From Asticcacaulis excentricus CB 48 (GTDB lineage Bacteria; Pseudomonadota; Alphaproteobacteria; Caulobacterales; Caulobacteraceae): DNA of 64,000 nucleotides. Position 1 is the stretch's first letter. Every line of letters begins with the position of its first letter. The notes beneath the pieces were generated by a model, which made no database searches, was not told where the DNA came from, and was given only the letters and a program-made list of their open reading frames with translations. The DNA is taken from positions 180,261 to 244,260 of the forward strand of contig NC_014818.1 of NCBI RefSeq assembly GCF_000175215.2, given 5' to 3'. This document shows positions 15,998 to 25,863 of the stretch, one piece after another. Made by a program: the position numbers and the translations under genes.

Positions 15998-17089
15998 ATG
16001 CCGTTTCGCTCATTCCTCCATAAAGCCTCCGCCCCCGTTTCAATGGTTGCGATGGCCGCCTTACTTGCCGCGTGCCATGCGTCGCCCAAGGCTGAAACCG
16101 ACGCACCGACGCGCGTCCTGACCTACATGGTTCGTGCGTCTAATGGGTCCGGCACCGCCTACGCGGGCACCATAAAGGCGCGAGTCGAGCAGACCATCGC
16201 CTTTCGGGTCGGCGGCAAGATTATCGAGCGAAAGATCAATGTTGGAGACCATGTATCTCCCGGACAGCTACTGATGCGGCTGGATCCGACCGACTACAAC
16301 GATGGGCTTGAGGCCGCCATGGCCACAGTCGCGGCTGCCCGCAGCGCGGCGGTTCGAGCCAATGCTAATTACGAGCGCGTGAATAGTCTGGCTGCCAGCG
16401 GATCAATCTCGGTCGATACGACAGAACAGGCCCGCGCCGCCAAAGACTCAGCCGATGCCAATCTGAAGGCTGCAGAAGCGCAGTTGGCCACGATTAAGAA
16501 CCAGCGGGCCTACACGGAACTGCGCGCCGATGTCGCGGGTGTGGTGGTCGAAATCCCCGGAGAAGCGGGCATGGTCACTGCCGCCGGACAACCGGTGATC
16601 AGGATAGCCCAGTCCGGAGCCCCGGAAGCGGTCGTGGGTCTGCCCGAAGCGGGTCATGCCGTCGGCGAGGTCGCCCAAGCGACTGTTTTCGGCAGCAACA
16701 ACGCGACCTACACCGCGCGTTTGCGGCAGGTATCGCTCGTTGCCGATCCCGCCACCCGATTGTTTGAAGCTCGGTATGTTCTCGATGCGGCCCTCACCGA
16801 CGCCCCGCTGGGATCGACGGTACGGGTAACGCCTGCCGGTGCAAAGGCAGTAACGGCTGCAATGGATGTACCTTTGTCCGCTCTAGTGGATAAGGGACAG
16901 GGGACCCGGGTCTGGATCATTGACGCTCAGGGTAAGGTTCGCGCCAGACCGGTGACGGTCGCACGGCTTAACGAAGAAACCGCCTCTATCGCCTCTGGTC
17001 TCACTCAGGGCGATGTCGTTGTGGCAGCAGGCGCCCAGTTGCTCAGTGAAGGACAGGCCGTGCAGGTCATCCGTGGGGGTGTGCTGTGA
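15998..17089 (+). CDS. RND efflux periplasmic adaptor (membrane fusion lipoprotein)
   Basis: A 363-residue adaptor linking the inner-membrane pump to the outer-membrane channel. The signal peptide ends in lipobox LLAAC (mature Cys near 26). Then come the first barrel/lipoyl half (VEQTIAFRVGGKIIERKINV), an alpha-hairpin (about 100-165, Ala/Glu rich), the second lipoyl half and the C-terminal beta-barrel and proximal domain. It is first in a four-gene operon and overlaps the pump gene by 4 bp (GTGA). Confidence 0.92.
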   Translation: MPFRSFLHKASAPVSMVAMAALLAACHASPKAETDAPTRVLTYMVRASNGSGTAYAGTIKARVEQTIAFRVGGKIIERKINVGDHVSPGQLLMRLDPTDYNDGLEAAMATVAAARSAAVRANANYERVNSLAASGSISVDTTEQARAAKDSADANLKAAEAQLATIKNQRAYTELRADVAGVVVEIPGEAGMVTAAGQPVIRIAQSGAPEAVVGLPEAGHAVGEVAQATVFGSNNATYTARLRQVSLVADPATRLFEARYVLDAALTDAPLGSTVRVTPAGAKAVTAAMDVPLSALVDKGQGTRVWIIDAQGKVRARPVTVARLNEETASIASGLTQGDVVVAAGAQLLSEGQAVQVIRGGVL

Positions 17090-20000
17090 GTTTTCCCAAC
17101 CTGTCTGCGCTTGCGGTGCGCGAGCGTGCCGTCACCCTATTTCTTATTCTGGCCGTGCTGGCCGCCGGCACCTTCGCCTTCATCAAACTGGGCCGTGCCG
17201 AAGACCCGCGCTTTACGGTCAAGATCATGACCGTGACGGCGGTCTGGCCCGGTGCCACCGCCAAAGAGATGGATGAAAATGTAGGTGACATTCTAGAGAA
17301 ACGCCTTCAGGAACTGCAATACTATGATCGCGTTGAAACGACGGCGCAGCCCGGTGTGTTGCAGGCCAAGGTCATCCTGAAGGACTCGACACCGCCCGCC
17401 GCAGTGCCGGATCAGTTTTATCAGGTGCGCAAGAAGCTCGCCGACGAAGCGCGCAACCTGCCCAGAGGCGTATACGGCCCCTTCTTTGACGACGAATTCG
17501 GTGACGTTTATTTTTCGTTGTACGCGATCCAGTCAAAGGGTCTGCCGAACCGGGACCTTGTGAAACAGGCCGAAACCCTTCGCCAGCAACTGCTTCAGGT
17601 GCCGGGCGTACAAAAGGTCAGGATTCTGGGCGAACGGCCCCAGGCCATATTCGTCGAAGTCCCACAGGCCAAACTGACGACCCTGGGCGTCAATGCGCAG
17701 GACATCATGGCCGCACTGGCCGGCCGCAATGACGTAACCCCCTCCGGTTCGGTAGATACGGCCGGACCGAGAATACAAATCCGTCTGGACACCGGCCTGA
17801 CCTCGCTTGAGGATGTAAGAAACGTAACGCTCAGCGTGCGCGGTCAATTATTGCGTATAGGCGACTTTGCCGAGGTCCGCAGAGGTTACGAAGATCCGGC
17901 CACCTATGAGATCAATCATGCCGGTCAGCCCGCCGTTGTGCTCGGCGTCGTCATGGCCCCGCGCTATAATGGCCTGACTCTGGGCAAGGCGCTCGAAAAA
18001 GAAGAAGCGGCCATACACGCCCAGTTACCGCTCGGACTATCCGTCACCAAAATCTCGGATCAAGCCAAAGTCATACACCACTCCGTCGATGAATTCATGA
18101 TGAAGTTCCTCGTGGCTCTGGGCGTGGTGATGCTGGTGTCACTGGTGGCGCTGGGGTTCCGGGTCGGCCTTGTTGTGGCCGCCGCCGTGCCGCTGACCCT
18201 GGCGATTGTCTTTGTCATCATGCTGCTCACGGGACGGGACTTTGACCGCATCACGCTCGGCGCCCTGATTATCTCTTTGGGGCTTCTCGTCGATGATGCC
18301 ATCATCGCCATCGAGATGATGGTGGTAAAGCTGGAAGAGGGCTATGACCGCGTCAAGGCCGCGACCTACGCGTGGACCACGACCGCTGCGCCCATGCTGT
18401 CCGGGACGCTGGTGACAATCCTTGGCTTTATTCCCGTCGGTTTTGCCCAGTCATCCGCCGGGGAGTATGCGGGGAATATCTTCTGGGTCGTGGGCTTTGC
18501 CCTGATTACCTCGTGGGTCGTTGCAGTCACCTTCACGCCTTATCTGGGCGTGGTTATGCTCCCGGATATTAAACCCAAGCCCGGCCATCATGCCATGTAC
18601 GACAGTAAAGCGTACACGGCCTTCCGCAAGCTGGTCAGACTGACGGTGGATCACCGCATTCTGACGATTGCCATTACCGTGGGCCTGTTTTTGCTCTCAG
18701 GGGCGGGCATGATCGTGGTCAAAAAGCAGTTCTTCCCCAATTCTGACCGCACCGAACTTACCGTCGAAGTCAAGATGCCCGTAGGCTCGGCGTTTGAGGC
18801 CACCAAGGCGGTGACGGCGCGCATCGAAGCCGACGCGATGAAGCAGCCGGAGGCAACCGACGTTTCGGCCTATCTGGGACAGGGGGCGCCGCGCTTCTTC
18901 TTCTCGCTAAATCCGGAACTGCCCAATCCCGCCTATGCGCAGGTCGTTATCCAGACGAAGGACGTCGAAGCGCGCGCGAAACTCAAAGAACGCCTGCGAA
19001 AGTGGGTAAAGGAAGGGCGCTACCCACAGGCGCGCGTACGTGTGACCCAGTTCGTGTTTGGCCCGCCCGTCCCCTACCCTGTGCTCTTCCGCGTCATTGG
19101 CCCCGATGAAGCGGGAATCATGAAGGTGGCCGAAAAGGTGCGCAGCGTTCTTGCAGAAAACCCCAATGTCATGGATCCGCATCTGGACTGGGGGGAGAAG
19201 ACGCCAATCATGCGCTATGTCATTGACGACGCCCGTCTGGCGCAGCTTAACCTGACCCGTCAGGCTGTGGATCTGCAACTGCGCGGCCTCGTCTCCGGCG
19301 CCCCAGCGACCCAGATGCGTGAGGGTACGCGCACTGTCGATGTCGTGCTGAAAACCCCTGCCGATGAGCGACGCTCCCCGTCAGACCTGGTCGGGATGAC
19401 TGTTACCAACACGCTGGGTCAGGCGATCCCCTTAAGTGTCGTCGTCCATCAGGTGCCCGATACCGAAAGCCAGCAGATCAAGCGCTATGACCGTGATCTC
19501 TATGTCAGCGTTCAGGGGGATGTTCGCGAGGGCCTTCAGCCACCGGACGTAACCGCAGAACTACTGCCAAAGCTTGAGGCCATCAAGGCGGCCCTGCCCG
19601 CGGGATATCGCATCGAAACCGGCGGTTCAGTTGAAGAAAGCGCCAAGGCCAATGTCGCCCTTGTGGCCGTGGTCCCGGTCATGATCCTTCTGACGCTGGT
19701 GGTGCTGATGATACAGGTGCGCGCGTTCTCGACCATGTGGATGGTCTTTGCGACCGCTCCGCTCGGCCTGGTCGGCGCGGTTCCCGCCATGCTTTTGTTC
19801 AATCAGCCCTTTGGCTTCAATGCCATTCTGGCACTGGTCGGCCTGTCAGGCATCTTGATGCGCAACACGCTCATCCTTGTGCAACAGATCAGCGACAACA
19901 AAAAAGAGGGCGCGACAGATTATGACGCCGTCGTCGAAGCCACGGTCAGGCGGGCCCGTCCAGTCATCTTGACGGCAGCGGCCGCGATGCTGGCCTTCAT

Positions 20001-20154
20001 CCCCCTCACCCATTCGGTCTTCTGGGGTTCTCTGGCTTTCGTTCTGATCGGCGGCGTCGGTGTGGGCACCATTCTGACGCTGGTATTCCTGCCTGCCCTC
20101 TATTCGTTCTGGTTCAATGTCCGCAAGCCGCAAAGCGAGACGTCACATGCGTAA
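17086..20154 (+). CDS. RND-family efflux transporter, inner membrane
   Basis: A 1022-residue proton-driven pump with the duplicated RND architecture: TM1 at about 15-32, a large periplasmic porter domain, TM2-6 (about 340-480) with the proton-relay motif GLLVDDAIIAIEM, TM7, a second porter domain, and TM8-12 (about 850-1005) with GILMRNTLILVQQ. It starts with GTG inside the adaptor stop. Length and motifs match hydrophobe/amphiphile pumps. The substrate is unknown; the TetR neighbour and an SDR downstream suggest an organic toxicant. Confidence 0.93.
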   Translation: MSFPNLSALAVRERAVTLFLILAVLAAGTFAFIKLGRAEDPRFTVKIMTVTAVWPGATAKEMDENVGDILEKRLQELQYYDRVETTAQPGVLQAKVILKDSTPPAAVPDQFYQVRKKLADEARNLPRGVYGPFFDDEFGDVYFSLYAIQSKGLPNRDLVKQAETLRQQLLQVPGVQKVRILGERPQAIFVEVPQAKLTTLGVNAQDIMAALAGRNDVTPSGSVDTAGPRIQIRLDTGLTSLEDVRNVTLSVRGQLLRIGDFAEVRRGYEDPATYEINHAGQPAVVLGVVMAPRYNGLTLGKALEKEEAAIHAQLPLGLSVTKISDQAKVIHHSVDEFMMKFLVALGVVMLVSLVALGFRVGLVVAAAVPLTLAIVFVIMLLTGRDFDRITLGALIISLGLLVDDAIIAIEMMVVKLEEGYDRVKAATYAWTTTAAPMLSGTLVTILGFIPVGFAQSSAGEYAGNIFWVVGFALITSWVVAVTFTPYLGVVMLPDIKPKPGHHAMYDSKAYTAFRKLVRLTVDHRILTIAITVGLFLLSGAGMIVVKKQFFPNSDRTELTVEVKMPVGSAFEATKAVTARIEADAMKQPEATDVSAYLGQGAPRFFFSLNPELPNPAYAQVVIQTKDVEARAKLKERLRKWVKEGRYPQARVRVTQFVFGPPVPYPVLFRVIGPDEAGIMKVAEKVRSVLAENPNVMDPHLDWGEKTPIMRYVIDDARLAQLNLTRQAVDLQLRGLVSGAPATQMREGTRTVDVVLKTPADERRSPSDLVGMTVTNTLGQAIPLSVVVHQVPDTESQQIKRYDRDLYVSVQGDVREGLQPPDVTAELLPKLEAIKAALPAGYRIETGGSVEESAKANVALVAVVPVMILLTLVVLMIQVRAFSTMWMVFATAPLGLVGAVPAMLLFNQPFGFNAILALVGLSGILMRNTLILVQQISDNKKEGATDYDAVVEATVRRARPVILTAAAAMLAFIPLTHSVFWGSLAFVLIGGVGVGTILTLVFLPALYSFWFNVRKPQSETSHA

Positions 20155-21490
20155 GTATCTGTCGCTGTTACCCGTGGCGGCTCTGTTGAGCGCCTGCTCA
20201 ACCCCCACCGCTCATTTTCCCTCCGCTCCATTACCGTCCACGTGGCCGGTAACTCAGGCACCCGCCTATGTGAATAAAGTCTGGTGGACCCAAGGCAGCG
20301 ATAATGTCCTCCTGAACCTGCTGGCGACGGCGGATCAGCAAAGCCATGACATCCGGATCGCGACCGCCCGCCTGCAGGAGGCCCGGGCTGCCCATACCAC
20401 CGCGAGGTCATTGCTGTTCCCGGATATTGCCGCTGCGGGTGTCGTTCAGCGCGGCGATGTCGGTCTGACCTATGGCAACCGAACCATCAACATCGCGCAG
20501 GGCGAACTGGACGCCAGCTACGATCTCGATCTGTTTGGTGGCTTGAAAGCCCGGTCAAAAGCGGCCAAAGCCGGGGCCGCCGCAGCTGAGTCCTCTCTGG
20601 AGGATGTGAAGGGCGCGGTAAGGCTGGAAATCATTGCCGCCTACATCGGTTTGCGTCAGTGTCAGCAAAATCTTGCCAGCCTTCAGATAACTTCGGCATC
20701 GGCCCATGACATTGCCGACAGCCTTCGCGAGCAGTGGCAAAAAGGTCTGATTACCGAAGGGCAATGGCGCACGGCAGACAGCGAGGCGAGAGCAGCGGAT
20801 ATGGGCGTCAGCCGATACACCGACGCCTGCGAGCAATATATCAATGTGCTCAGTGTCCTCACCGGCGATGATGAAATGGCTTTGCGGGAAACGCTGACCA
20901 CCCCCGGCAAGATGCCAACATTACGTCATACTGAAGCCATCAACACACCGATGCCGATCCTGCGTGACCGCCCGGATATGCGCATCGCCGAATCCAACCT
21001 GACCGCGGCACGGGCATCCACCCGCTCCGCTCAGGCCGCGCTGTTTCCGAACCTATCGATAGGGGCCTTCTTCGGACGTCAGGATACAAGCGTTGGCCCG
21101 TCGGTTGACGTATGGAACACCGCCGCCACCGTCTACTGGCCACTTCTCAATTTTGGCAGGATCAAGGGTCAGATCAACGCCGCTTCCGCCCGAGAGGTTC
21201 AGGCCTATGAAGGCTATCGCCTTACGGCCATTGCGGCGCTTGCCGATGTACGCACCAAATGGGTTGCGCTGGAGCAAGCGGAACTTCGCGCTAGACTGGC
21301 CGATGCCGATCTGGAGGCGGCCCTGCGCCGCCATGACGAGGCTGATCGCCAGTACAGGGCGGGCCTGACACCGAAGATCGCGTGGCAGGCCTCGCACATT
21401 CAACTGGAAACAGCCCGCCGTGCCCTAACAGATACAGAAGCGGACCGCTCGTTGAAAGCGGCTGCACTTTATCGTGCTCAGGGGCTCTGA
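20147..21490 (+). CDS. Outer-membrane efflux channel lipoprotein (NodT/TolC family)
   Basis: A 447-residue channel protein. The start MRKYLSLLPVAALLSAC gives a lipoprotein signal with lipobox LSAC. Two repeated helical OEP domains follow (about 60-240 and 260-440), with the family motif LRDRPDMRIAESNLTAARAS linking them. It overlaps the pump gene by 8 bp. An in-frame ATG ten codons upstream would add a charged segment before the signal peptide and is less likely. It completes the tripartite pump. Confidence 0.92.
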   Translation: MRKYLSLLPVAALLSACSTPTAHFPSAPLPSTWPVTQAPAYVNKVWWTQGSDNVLLNLLATADQQSHDIRIATARLQEARAAHTTARSLLFPDIAAAGVVQRGDVGLTYGNRTINIAQGELDASYDLDLFGGLKARSKAAKAGAAAAESSLEDVKGAVRLEIIAAYIGLRQCQQNLASLQITSASAHDIADSLREQWQKGLITEGQWRTADSEARAADMGVSRYTDACEQYINVLSVLTGDDEMALRETLTTPGKMPTLRHTEAINTPMPILRDRPDMRIAESNLTAARASTRSAQAALFPNLSIGAFFGRQDTSVGPSVDVWNTAATVYWPLLNFGRIKGQINAASAREVQAYEGYRLTAIAALADVRTKWVALEQAELRARLADADLEAALRRHDEADRQYRAGLTPKIAWQASHIQLETARRALTDTEADRSLKAAALYRAQGL

Positions 21491-21525
21491 AATGTCAAAA
21501 AATCCCCTAAAGCAAGGCACATCTC

Positions 21526-22335
21526 ATGTTTAACGATAAGGTCATCGTCATTACAGGCGCGTCGTCTGGAATAGGTGAAGCGACCGCTCACCTGCTGGCC
21601 CAAAAGGGATTCCGGGTGTTTGCGGGCGCGCGACGTGCGCCGACCTCCCCCCCGGTTCCAAATCTTGAGTTTGGCGTCCTCGACGTTACCAACGACGCTT
21701 CAGTTGAAAACTTTATAAATTGGGTTCTGAGAGAAGCGGGCCGAATAGACGTTCTGATTAACAACGCCGGGGTGTCTCTGGTCGGCCCTGTCGAAAAGAC
21801 GTCGATCAAGGAAGCTCAGGGTCTGTTCGATACGAATGTGTTTGGCCCATTTCGGTTGATGCGTGCCGTTCTGCCGACGATGCGTGAGGCCGGACAAGGG
21901 CTGATCATCAATATCAGTTCCGTTTTGGGCTTCCTGCCAGCCCCCTTCATGGGAGTTTATGCCAGCAGCAAGCACGCCCTGGAGGGCTTGTCGGAGTCTT
22001 TGGATCATGAGGTGCGCGAGTTCAATGTCAGGGTCGTGCTTGTCGAACCCTCCTTTACCAAAACCAATCTAGACACAAATTCCGCGCAGGTGAGCGAAGG
22101 GTTTGGAGCGTATGAAAGTCAGGTCAGTGCGACGCTGAAAGCCGTCATCGCGCAAATCAAGTCTGCCCCGGCACCAATCTCGGTCGCCAGGAAAATCCTC
22201 TCGGTCATCACTGGGCCTTATAAGATGCGAGAACCCGCCGACGGCACAGCGAAGCTCCTGAGCCGACTGCGAAGATTCATGCCGGCGGGCGCCGTTGACC
22301 GAAGCCTGCGCAAGAGTTTCGGGCTGAGAACCTAG
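21526..22335 (+). CDS. Short-chain dehydrogenase/reductase
   Basis: A 269-residue classical SDR: cofactor loop TGASSGIGE (10-18), NNAG (about 83-86), catalytic Ser in NISSVLG (about 131-134), and the YASSK Tyr/Lys pair (about 145-149). Its 35-bp distance from the channel gene puts it in the efflux operon, suggesting it reduces or oxidises a compound that the pump exports. The substrate cannot be predicted. Confidence 0.9.
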   Translation: MFNDKVIVITGASSGIGEATAHLLAQKGFRVFAGARRAPTSPPVPNLEFGVLDVTNDASVENFINWVLREAGRIDVLINNAGVSLVGPVEKTSIKEAQGLFDTNVFGPFRLMRAVLPTMREAGQGLIINISSVLGFLPAPFMGVYASSKHALEGLSESLDHEVREFNVRVVLVEPSFTKTNLDTNSAQVSEGFGAYESQVSATLKAVIAQIKSAPAPISVARKILSVITGPYKMREPADGTAKLLSRLRRFMPAGAVDRSLRKSFGLRT

Positions 22336-22536
22336 ATTGGAATAATTTCTAGGGAAAGCTGTCCGTTCAGGTCGCAATTGAAGCGGCGGCCAAGCGCACG
22401 GATCGCATCCCCGGACCGGGACCGAACCAGATTCAGTCCATTATGCGTCTACCAGAAATCGTAGTCCTAGAGACCAGGTGTTCGTTTAAGTCGCAGCCTC
22501 TCCTCCCCTTCAAACCTCAACACGTAGCCCATCGAA

Positions 22537-23430
22537 ATGGATCATGTTATAATCATCGGCGGCAGCTTTGCTGGCCTTGCCGCCGCTCTGCAGCTTGGCC
22601 GAGCCCGCCGCAAAGTCATCGTTCTTGATACCGGTCTTCAGCGCAACCGATTCGCGACCCGCTCGCACGGTGTGCTCGGGCATGATGACAAACCGCCGTC
22701 TGAGATTCTCGCGGCGGCGCGACAGCAGCTCGCTCGCTACCCTGCTATCAGGATGATCAACGCCCGCGCTGACAGCATCTCTGGAGCCATTGACAATTTT
22801 TCCGTCTTTACTGGCGATGGTGAAGCCATTCGCGCACGCCGTGTGATCCTGAGCTATGGCGTTGTTGATCAGATGCCTGACGTCCCGGGTTTTGCCGAGA
22901 ACTGGGGCACATCCGTCATTCCATGCCCCTACTGCGACGGCTTTGAAGTGGCTGACCAGCATTGGGGCCTCGTCTGGTCTGGCCCGCAGTCGATGAACCA
23001 GGTTAGGCTATTTCACGATTGGACCGACAGGTTGACGGTTTTCTCTGATGTCCATGACATCGCACCTGACATTCGCGCGGATCTGGCGCGCCGGAAAGTA
23101 CCTGTCATCGATGGACGGATCACCGGGGTCGTCCGTCACTCGCGTCATGGCTCCACCGTCAACCTCGATACTGGCCCCAATATCGCGGTCGATATCTTGT
23201 TTGCACATCCGCGCACCAAACCGTCCGCAAGCTTGCATGAGACACTGGGCCTCGCCACGGTCAATACGCCAACAGGTATTGTACTCAAGACCGACGAGCG
23301 GCGCGAAACCAGCATCCCGGGCATCTACGCCGCCGGCGACCTCGCCAATCCCGGTATCCCGTCGGTTACCACGGCCATCTGGCAAGGCGCGATGGCGGGT
23401 ATCTTTGCACAACAGTCGATGCTGGTTTGA
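22537..23430 (+). CDS. Thioredoxin-reductase-like NAD(P)/FAD oxidoreductase
   Basis: A 297-residue flavoprotein with FAD-binding GGSFAGLAAALQL (8-20), a redox-active CPYC (C130, C133) followed by DG, and a C-terminal FAD motif GIYAAGDLANPG. The layout is that of low-molecular-weight thioredoxin reductases, though this branch (CPYCDGFEV) often lacks a dedicated thioredoxin and is annotated only as an oxidoreductase. It follows the efflux operon after a 200-bp gap with no clear gene. It may keep a thiol pool or a small-molecule disulfide reduced. Confidence 0.88.
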   Translation: MDHVIIIGGSFAGLAAALQLGRARRKVIVLDTGLQRNRFATRSHGVLGHDDKPPSEILAAARQQLARYPAIRMINARADSISGAIDNFSVFTGDGEAIRARRVILSYGVVDQMPDVPGFAENWGTSVIPCPYCDGFEVADQHWGLVWSGPQSMNQVRLFHDWTDRLTVFSDVHDIAPDIRADLARRKVPVIDGRITGVVRHSRHGSTVNLDTGPNIAVDILFAHPRTKPSASLHETLGLATVNTPTGIVLKTDERRETSIPGIYAAGDLANPGIPSVTTAIWQGAMAGIFAQQSMLV

Positions 23431-23454
23431 GTGGAACTGACAACTGGACTTGCC

Positions 23455-23905
23455 CAAAAAAGTGGAGAGCGATTTGGTTTTAAGTGGCCAATCTGAGCGT
23501 TACGCTCTCTACCTGAATGGGGCTTTGGTGGCCTTAGTGAGAACAACGTCGGCGGGGGGTATAAAAGCCGTAGATGTCGACAGTTCATGCGGCTGGTCGA
23601 ATCCCAGGTATCGCGATCGTGCCAAGGCGACGTGGCAGTCGCCCTGATATTGGGACAAAACGGTGACCTTGCGCTATTTCGGAAAGGTTGAAAGCGTCTA
23701 CGGCCCGGACACGAGTGGCCCCTGCGCGTCAAGCTTCGAATCCTATAATTGTAATCAACCTCAATGCTAGCTATGCGCTTATGCCGAATGCGACGCTGCT
23801 CATTGGAGTCAACAACCTCTTCGACAAAGACCCGCCTACCTGCCCGGTTCGGACGGGAGCAACAGCAACGCCTACCCGCCGGACTATGGCGCTTTAGCTC
23901 GGTAC
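23455..23905 (+). pseudogene. Decayed C-terminal part of a TonB-dependent receptor
   Basis: Typical receptor C-terminal segments appear in different frames: VTLRYFGKVESVYGPD, then NLNASYALMPNATLLIGVNN and LFDKDPP, then YLPGSDGSNSNAYPPDYGAL and GRYAFAG-like text. At least two frameshifts break the frame. No start or upstream barrel remains, so this is the relic of a deleted receptor gene. A terminator hairpin still follows it. Confidence 0.75.
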
Positions 23906-23956
23906 GCGTTTGCAGGTATCTTCCTGTGCCTATGAGGGAAACTTATCTCAGGTAGA

Positions 23957-23990
23957 GAGGCTCCGCGGACCAATCTGCGGCGCCTCTTTT
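23957..23990 (+). terminator. Rho-independent terminator after the receptor relic
   Basis: Stem GAGGCTCCGC/GCGGCGCCTC with one mismatch, a 10-nt loop and a TTTT tail. The flanking 23991-24177 holds no recognisable gene. Confidence 0.7.
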
Positions 23991-24177
23991 CGAGGAGCCG
24001 CGGGGGACAACTTTGCCTGCCGCGTTTAACGACTTCGGCGCCCGGATCAAATAGATTTGAGTACGGTAAGCATGGGTTGGGCGGCCTCATGGCTTTGCTT
24101 CTTTTGCAGCGCCTCAAGTGCTTCCGAAACAAAGGATGGCGACGCCAATAAAGTTGCCACCTATTGAACAGGCCATT

Positions 24178-24612
24178 CTACGGTTTTCGTTCTTTCAAGG
24201 GATAGGCAATAATCAGTGTTAGCGGCTCTGACCCTGTTTGTTTGATACCCACCTCGCTTCCGCTATAGAGATAGGCCGCCATACCGGCGCTGAGCGGTTT
24301 TGCAATTCCGTCCGAGGTGACTTCGCCCGTCCCTGAGATCACATAATAGACCTCATCATGGTCGATAGGGTGCAACCCGATGGCCGAACCTGGGTGCAGG
24401 ATGCGCTTGCGGAACTCCATGCTGCGGTTAGGGGCCTGATCGCTGATGCGGTAGGAGGTGCTTAATCCGATCCTTCCGTGCGGGTTGGGTTCGGTCTTTT
24501 CTATGGTGCGTTCGTCGACGACGACCATCACGCCGTCCGTCGGCTGCGCTATTGTTCCCGTTGCGCCGAGGGTCAAAAGGGCCGCTGTTAAGGGTTTCAT
24601 CCATCGTGCCAT
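24178..24612 (-). CDS. Secreted cupin-domain protein
   Basis: A 144-residue small cupin. The N-terminus MARWMKPLTAALLTLGATGT followed by IAQ is a signal peptide with cleavage near residue 23. The cupin motif reads HPIDHDEVYYVISGTGEV, giving two His and one Glu for metal binding. A start ten codons earlier (24642) is possible. It lies 39 bp downstream of kdgD on the same strand, so it is probably in that operon and may act on or sense a sugar acid in the periplasm. The exact reaction is unknown. Confidence 0.78.
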   Translation of the reverse strand: MARWMKPLTAALLTLGATGTIAQPTDGVMVVVDERTIEKTEPNPHGRIGLSTSYRISDQAPNRSMEFRKRILHPGSAIGLHPIDHDEVYYVISGTGEVTSDGIAKPLSAGMAAYLYSGSEVGIKQTGSEPLTLIIAYPLKERKP

Positions 24613-24651
24613 GATCACCGCTTCTTTAGTCTCAAAAGGCATGCGTTGCGA

Positions 24652-25590
24652 TCATGCGGCCGTCTTAAGGGCGGTTGGCTGCACCTTTGCGATCAAGGCC
24701 TTAAGCTCAGCCATTTCCGACTCACTGAGATCGGTCAGAGGTGTGCGCACCGGCCCGGCCGGGCGGCCTATCGCTTGCATACCCGCCTTAACTATGGAAA
24801 CGGCATAGCCTTTGCCCTTATTTCGAAGGGCAATGTAGGGCATGACAAAATCGCGCAGCCCGGCCAGAACCGTCGCCTGATCTTCGGCCCGCACGGCCTT
24901 ATAGAAGTCCAGGGCCCAATCTGGCAGGAAGTTGAAAATAGCTGACGAATACGTGGTGACACCCATCTTGAGATAGGGCGCGGCAAAGGTTTCGGCTGTG
25001 GGCAGGCCGCCGATATAGGTCAGGCGGTCACCCAAACGCGTATAGATCCGCGTCATCAGTTCGATATCGCCGACGCCGTCCTTATAACCCACCAGATTCG
25101 GGTTGTTGTCGCACAGGCGCGCCAGCGCCTCGTCCTCGATGATGCCGTTGTCGCGATTATAAACGATGACGCCCAGAGAGGTCGATTTACACACGGCATC
25201 AATATGGGCTTCGAAACCGTCCGGCTTGCCGCTGATCAGGTAGGGCGGCAACAGCAGAATGCCGTCGGCGCCGGACTGCTCCGCCGACTGAGCCAGTTCG
25301 ATGGCGATTTGGGTGCCGTAGCCGCAACCGGCCACGACCGGCACCTTGCTGTTGGTTTCTTTGACCGCCGCAGCGACCACGTTGCGCACCTCGGTCAGGC
25401 TAAGCGAGAAGAATTCTCCTGTACCCCCGGCGGCAAACAGACCGGCCAGAGGCTTTTCCAGCATCCACGCGCAATGTTGACGATATGGGCCTTCATCGAA
25501 ACGGTTGTCGCTATCGAAATGCGTCACTGGGAAAGACAGCAGCCCCATACCAATCGTTTGCGCCATATCCTTGGGACTAATGCCAGCCAT
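24652..25590 (-). CDS. kdgD: 5-dehydro-4-deoxyglucarate dehydratase (DHDPS family)
   Basis: A 312-residue (alpha/beta)8 aldolase-superfamily enzyme that dehydrates and decarboxylates 5-keto-4-deoxyglucarate to 2,5-dioxopentanoate in the oxidative glucarate/galacturonate pathway. Features are MGLLSFPVTHFDSD near the start, GGTGEFFSLS (phosphate/carboxylate loop), and the Schiff-base lysine in GYKDGVGD. The start at 25590 has GGAGG six bases upstream. It is divergent from an MFS sugar-acid transporter, which supports the role. The next enzyme, a semialdehyde dehydrogenase, is not in the window. Confidence 0.9.
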   Translation of the reverse strand: MAGISPKDMAQTIGMGLLSFPVTHFDSDNRFDEGPYRQHCAWMLEKPLAGLFAAGGTGEFFSLSLTEVRNVVAAAVKETNSKVPVVAGCGYGTQIAIELAQSAEQSGADGILLLPPYLISGKPDGFEAHIDAVCKSTSLGVIVYNRDNGIIEDEALARLCDNNPNLVGYKDGVGDIELMTRIYTRLGDRLTYIGGLPTAETFAAPYLKMGVTTYSSAIFNFLPDWALDFYKAVRAEDQATVLAGLRDFVMPYIALRNKGKGYAVSIVKAGMQAIGRPAGPVRTPLTDLSESEMAELKALIAKVQPTALKTAA

Positions 25591-25795
25591 TTGAGACCTC
25601 CATGCATACCGAATTTTATAGGAACAGGTGATGTGCGCACGCACGATCAGCCGCTTTAGGATGCAACCAGGCCGCCTGTCCATGTTGCGCCGACGCTATC
25701 GGCACACCACGCAGGCGTCCAAGCCAAAGGCGGTATTGATCTATGCGTGGAACGCAATGAACGAGGCATCGAAAACCTCCTCAACGGGCAAAAAC

Positions 25796-25816
25796 TATGC
25801 CTAACTAGAGAGCATA
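25796..25816. promoter_or_regulatory. LysR-type dyad between kdgD and the MFS gene
   Basis: TATGC-N11-GCATA, a partial dyad with the spacing of LysR-regulator boxes, in the 273-bp divergent region. A LysR gene lies 4 kb away in the same cluster. Candidate only. Confidence 0.3.
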
Positions 25817-25863
25817 AAAACACCTTCTGTCTGGCAGGCGCGGGTTCGCAATACGCAGACGGA

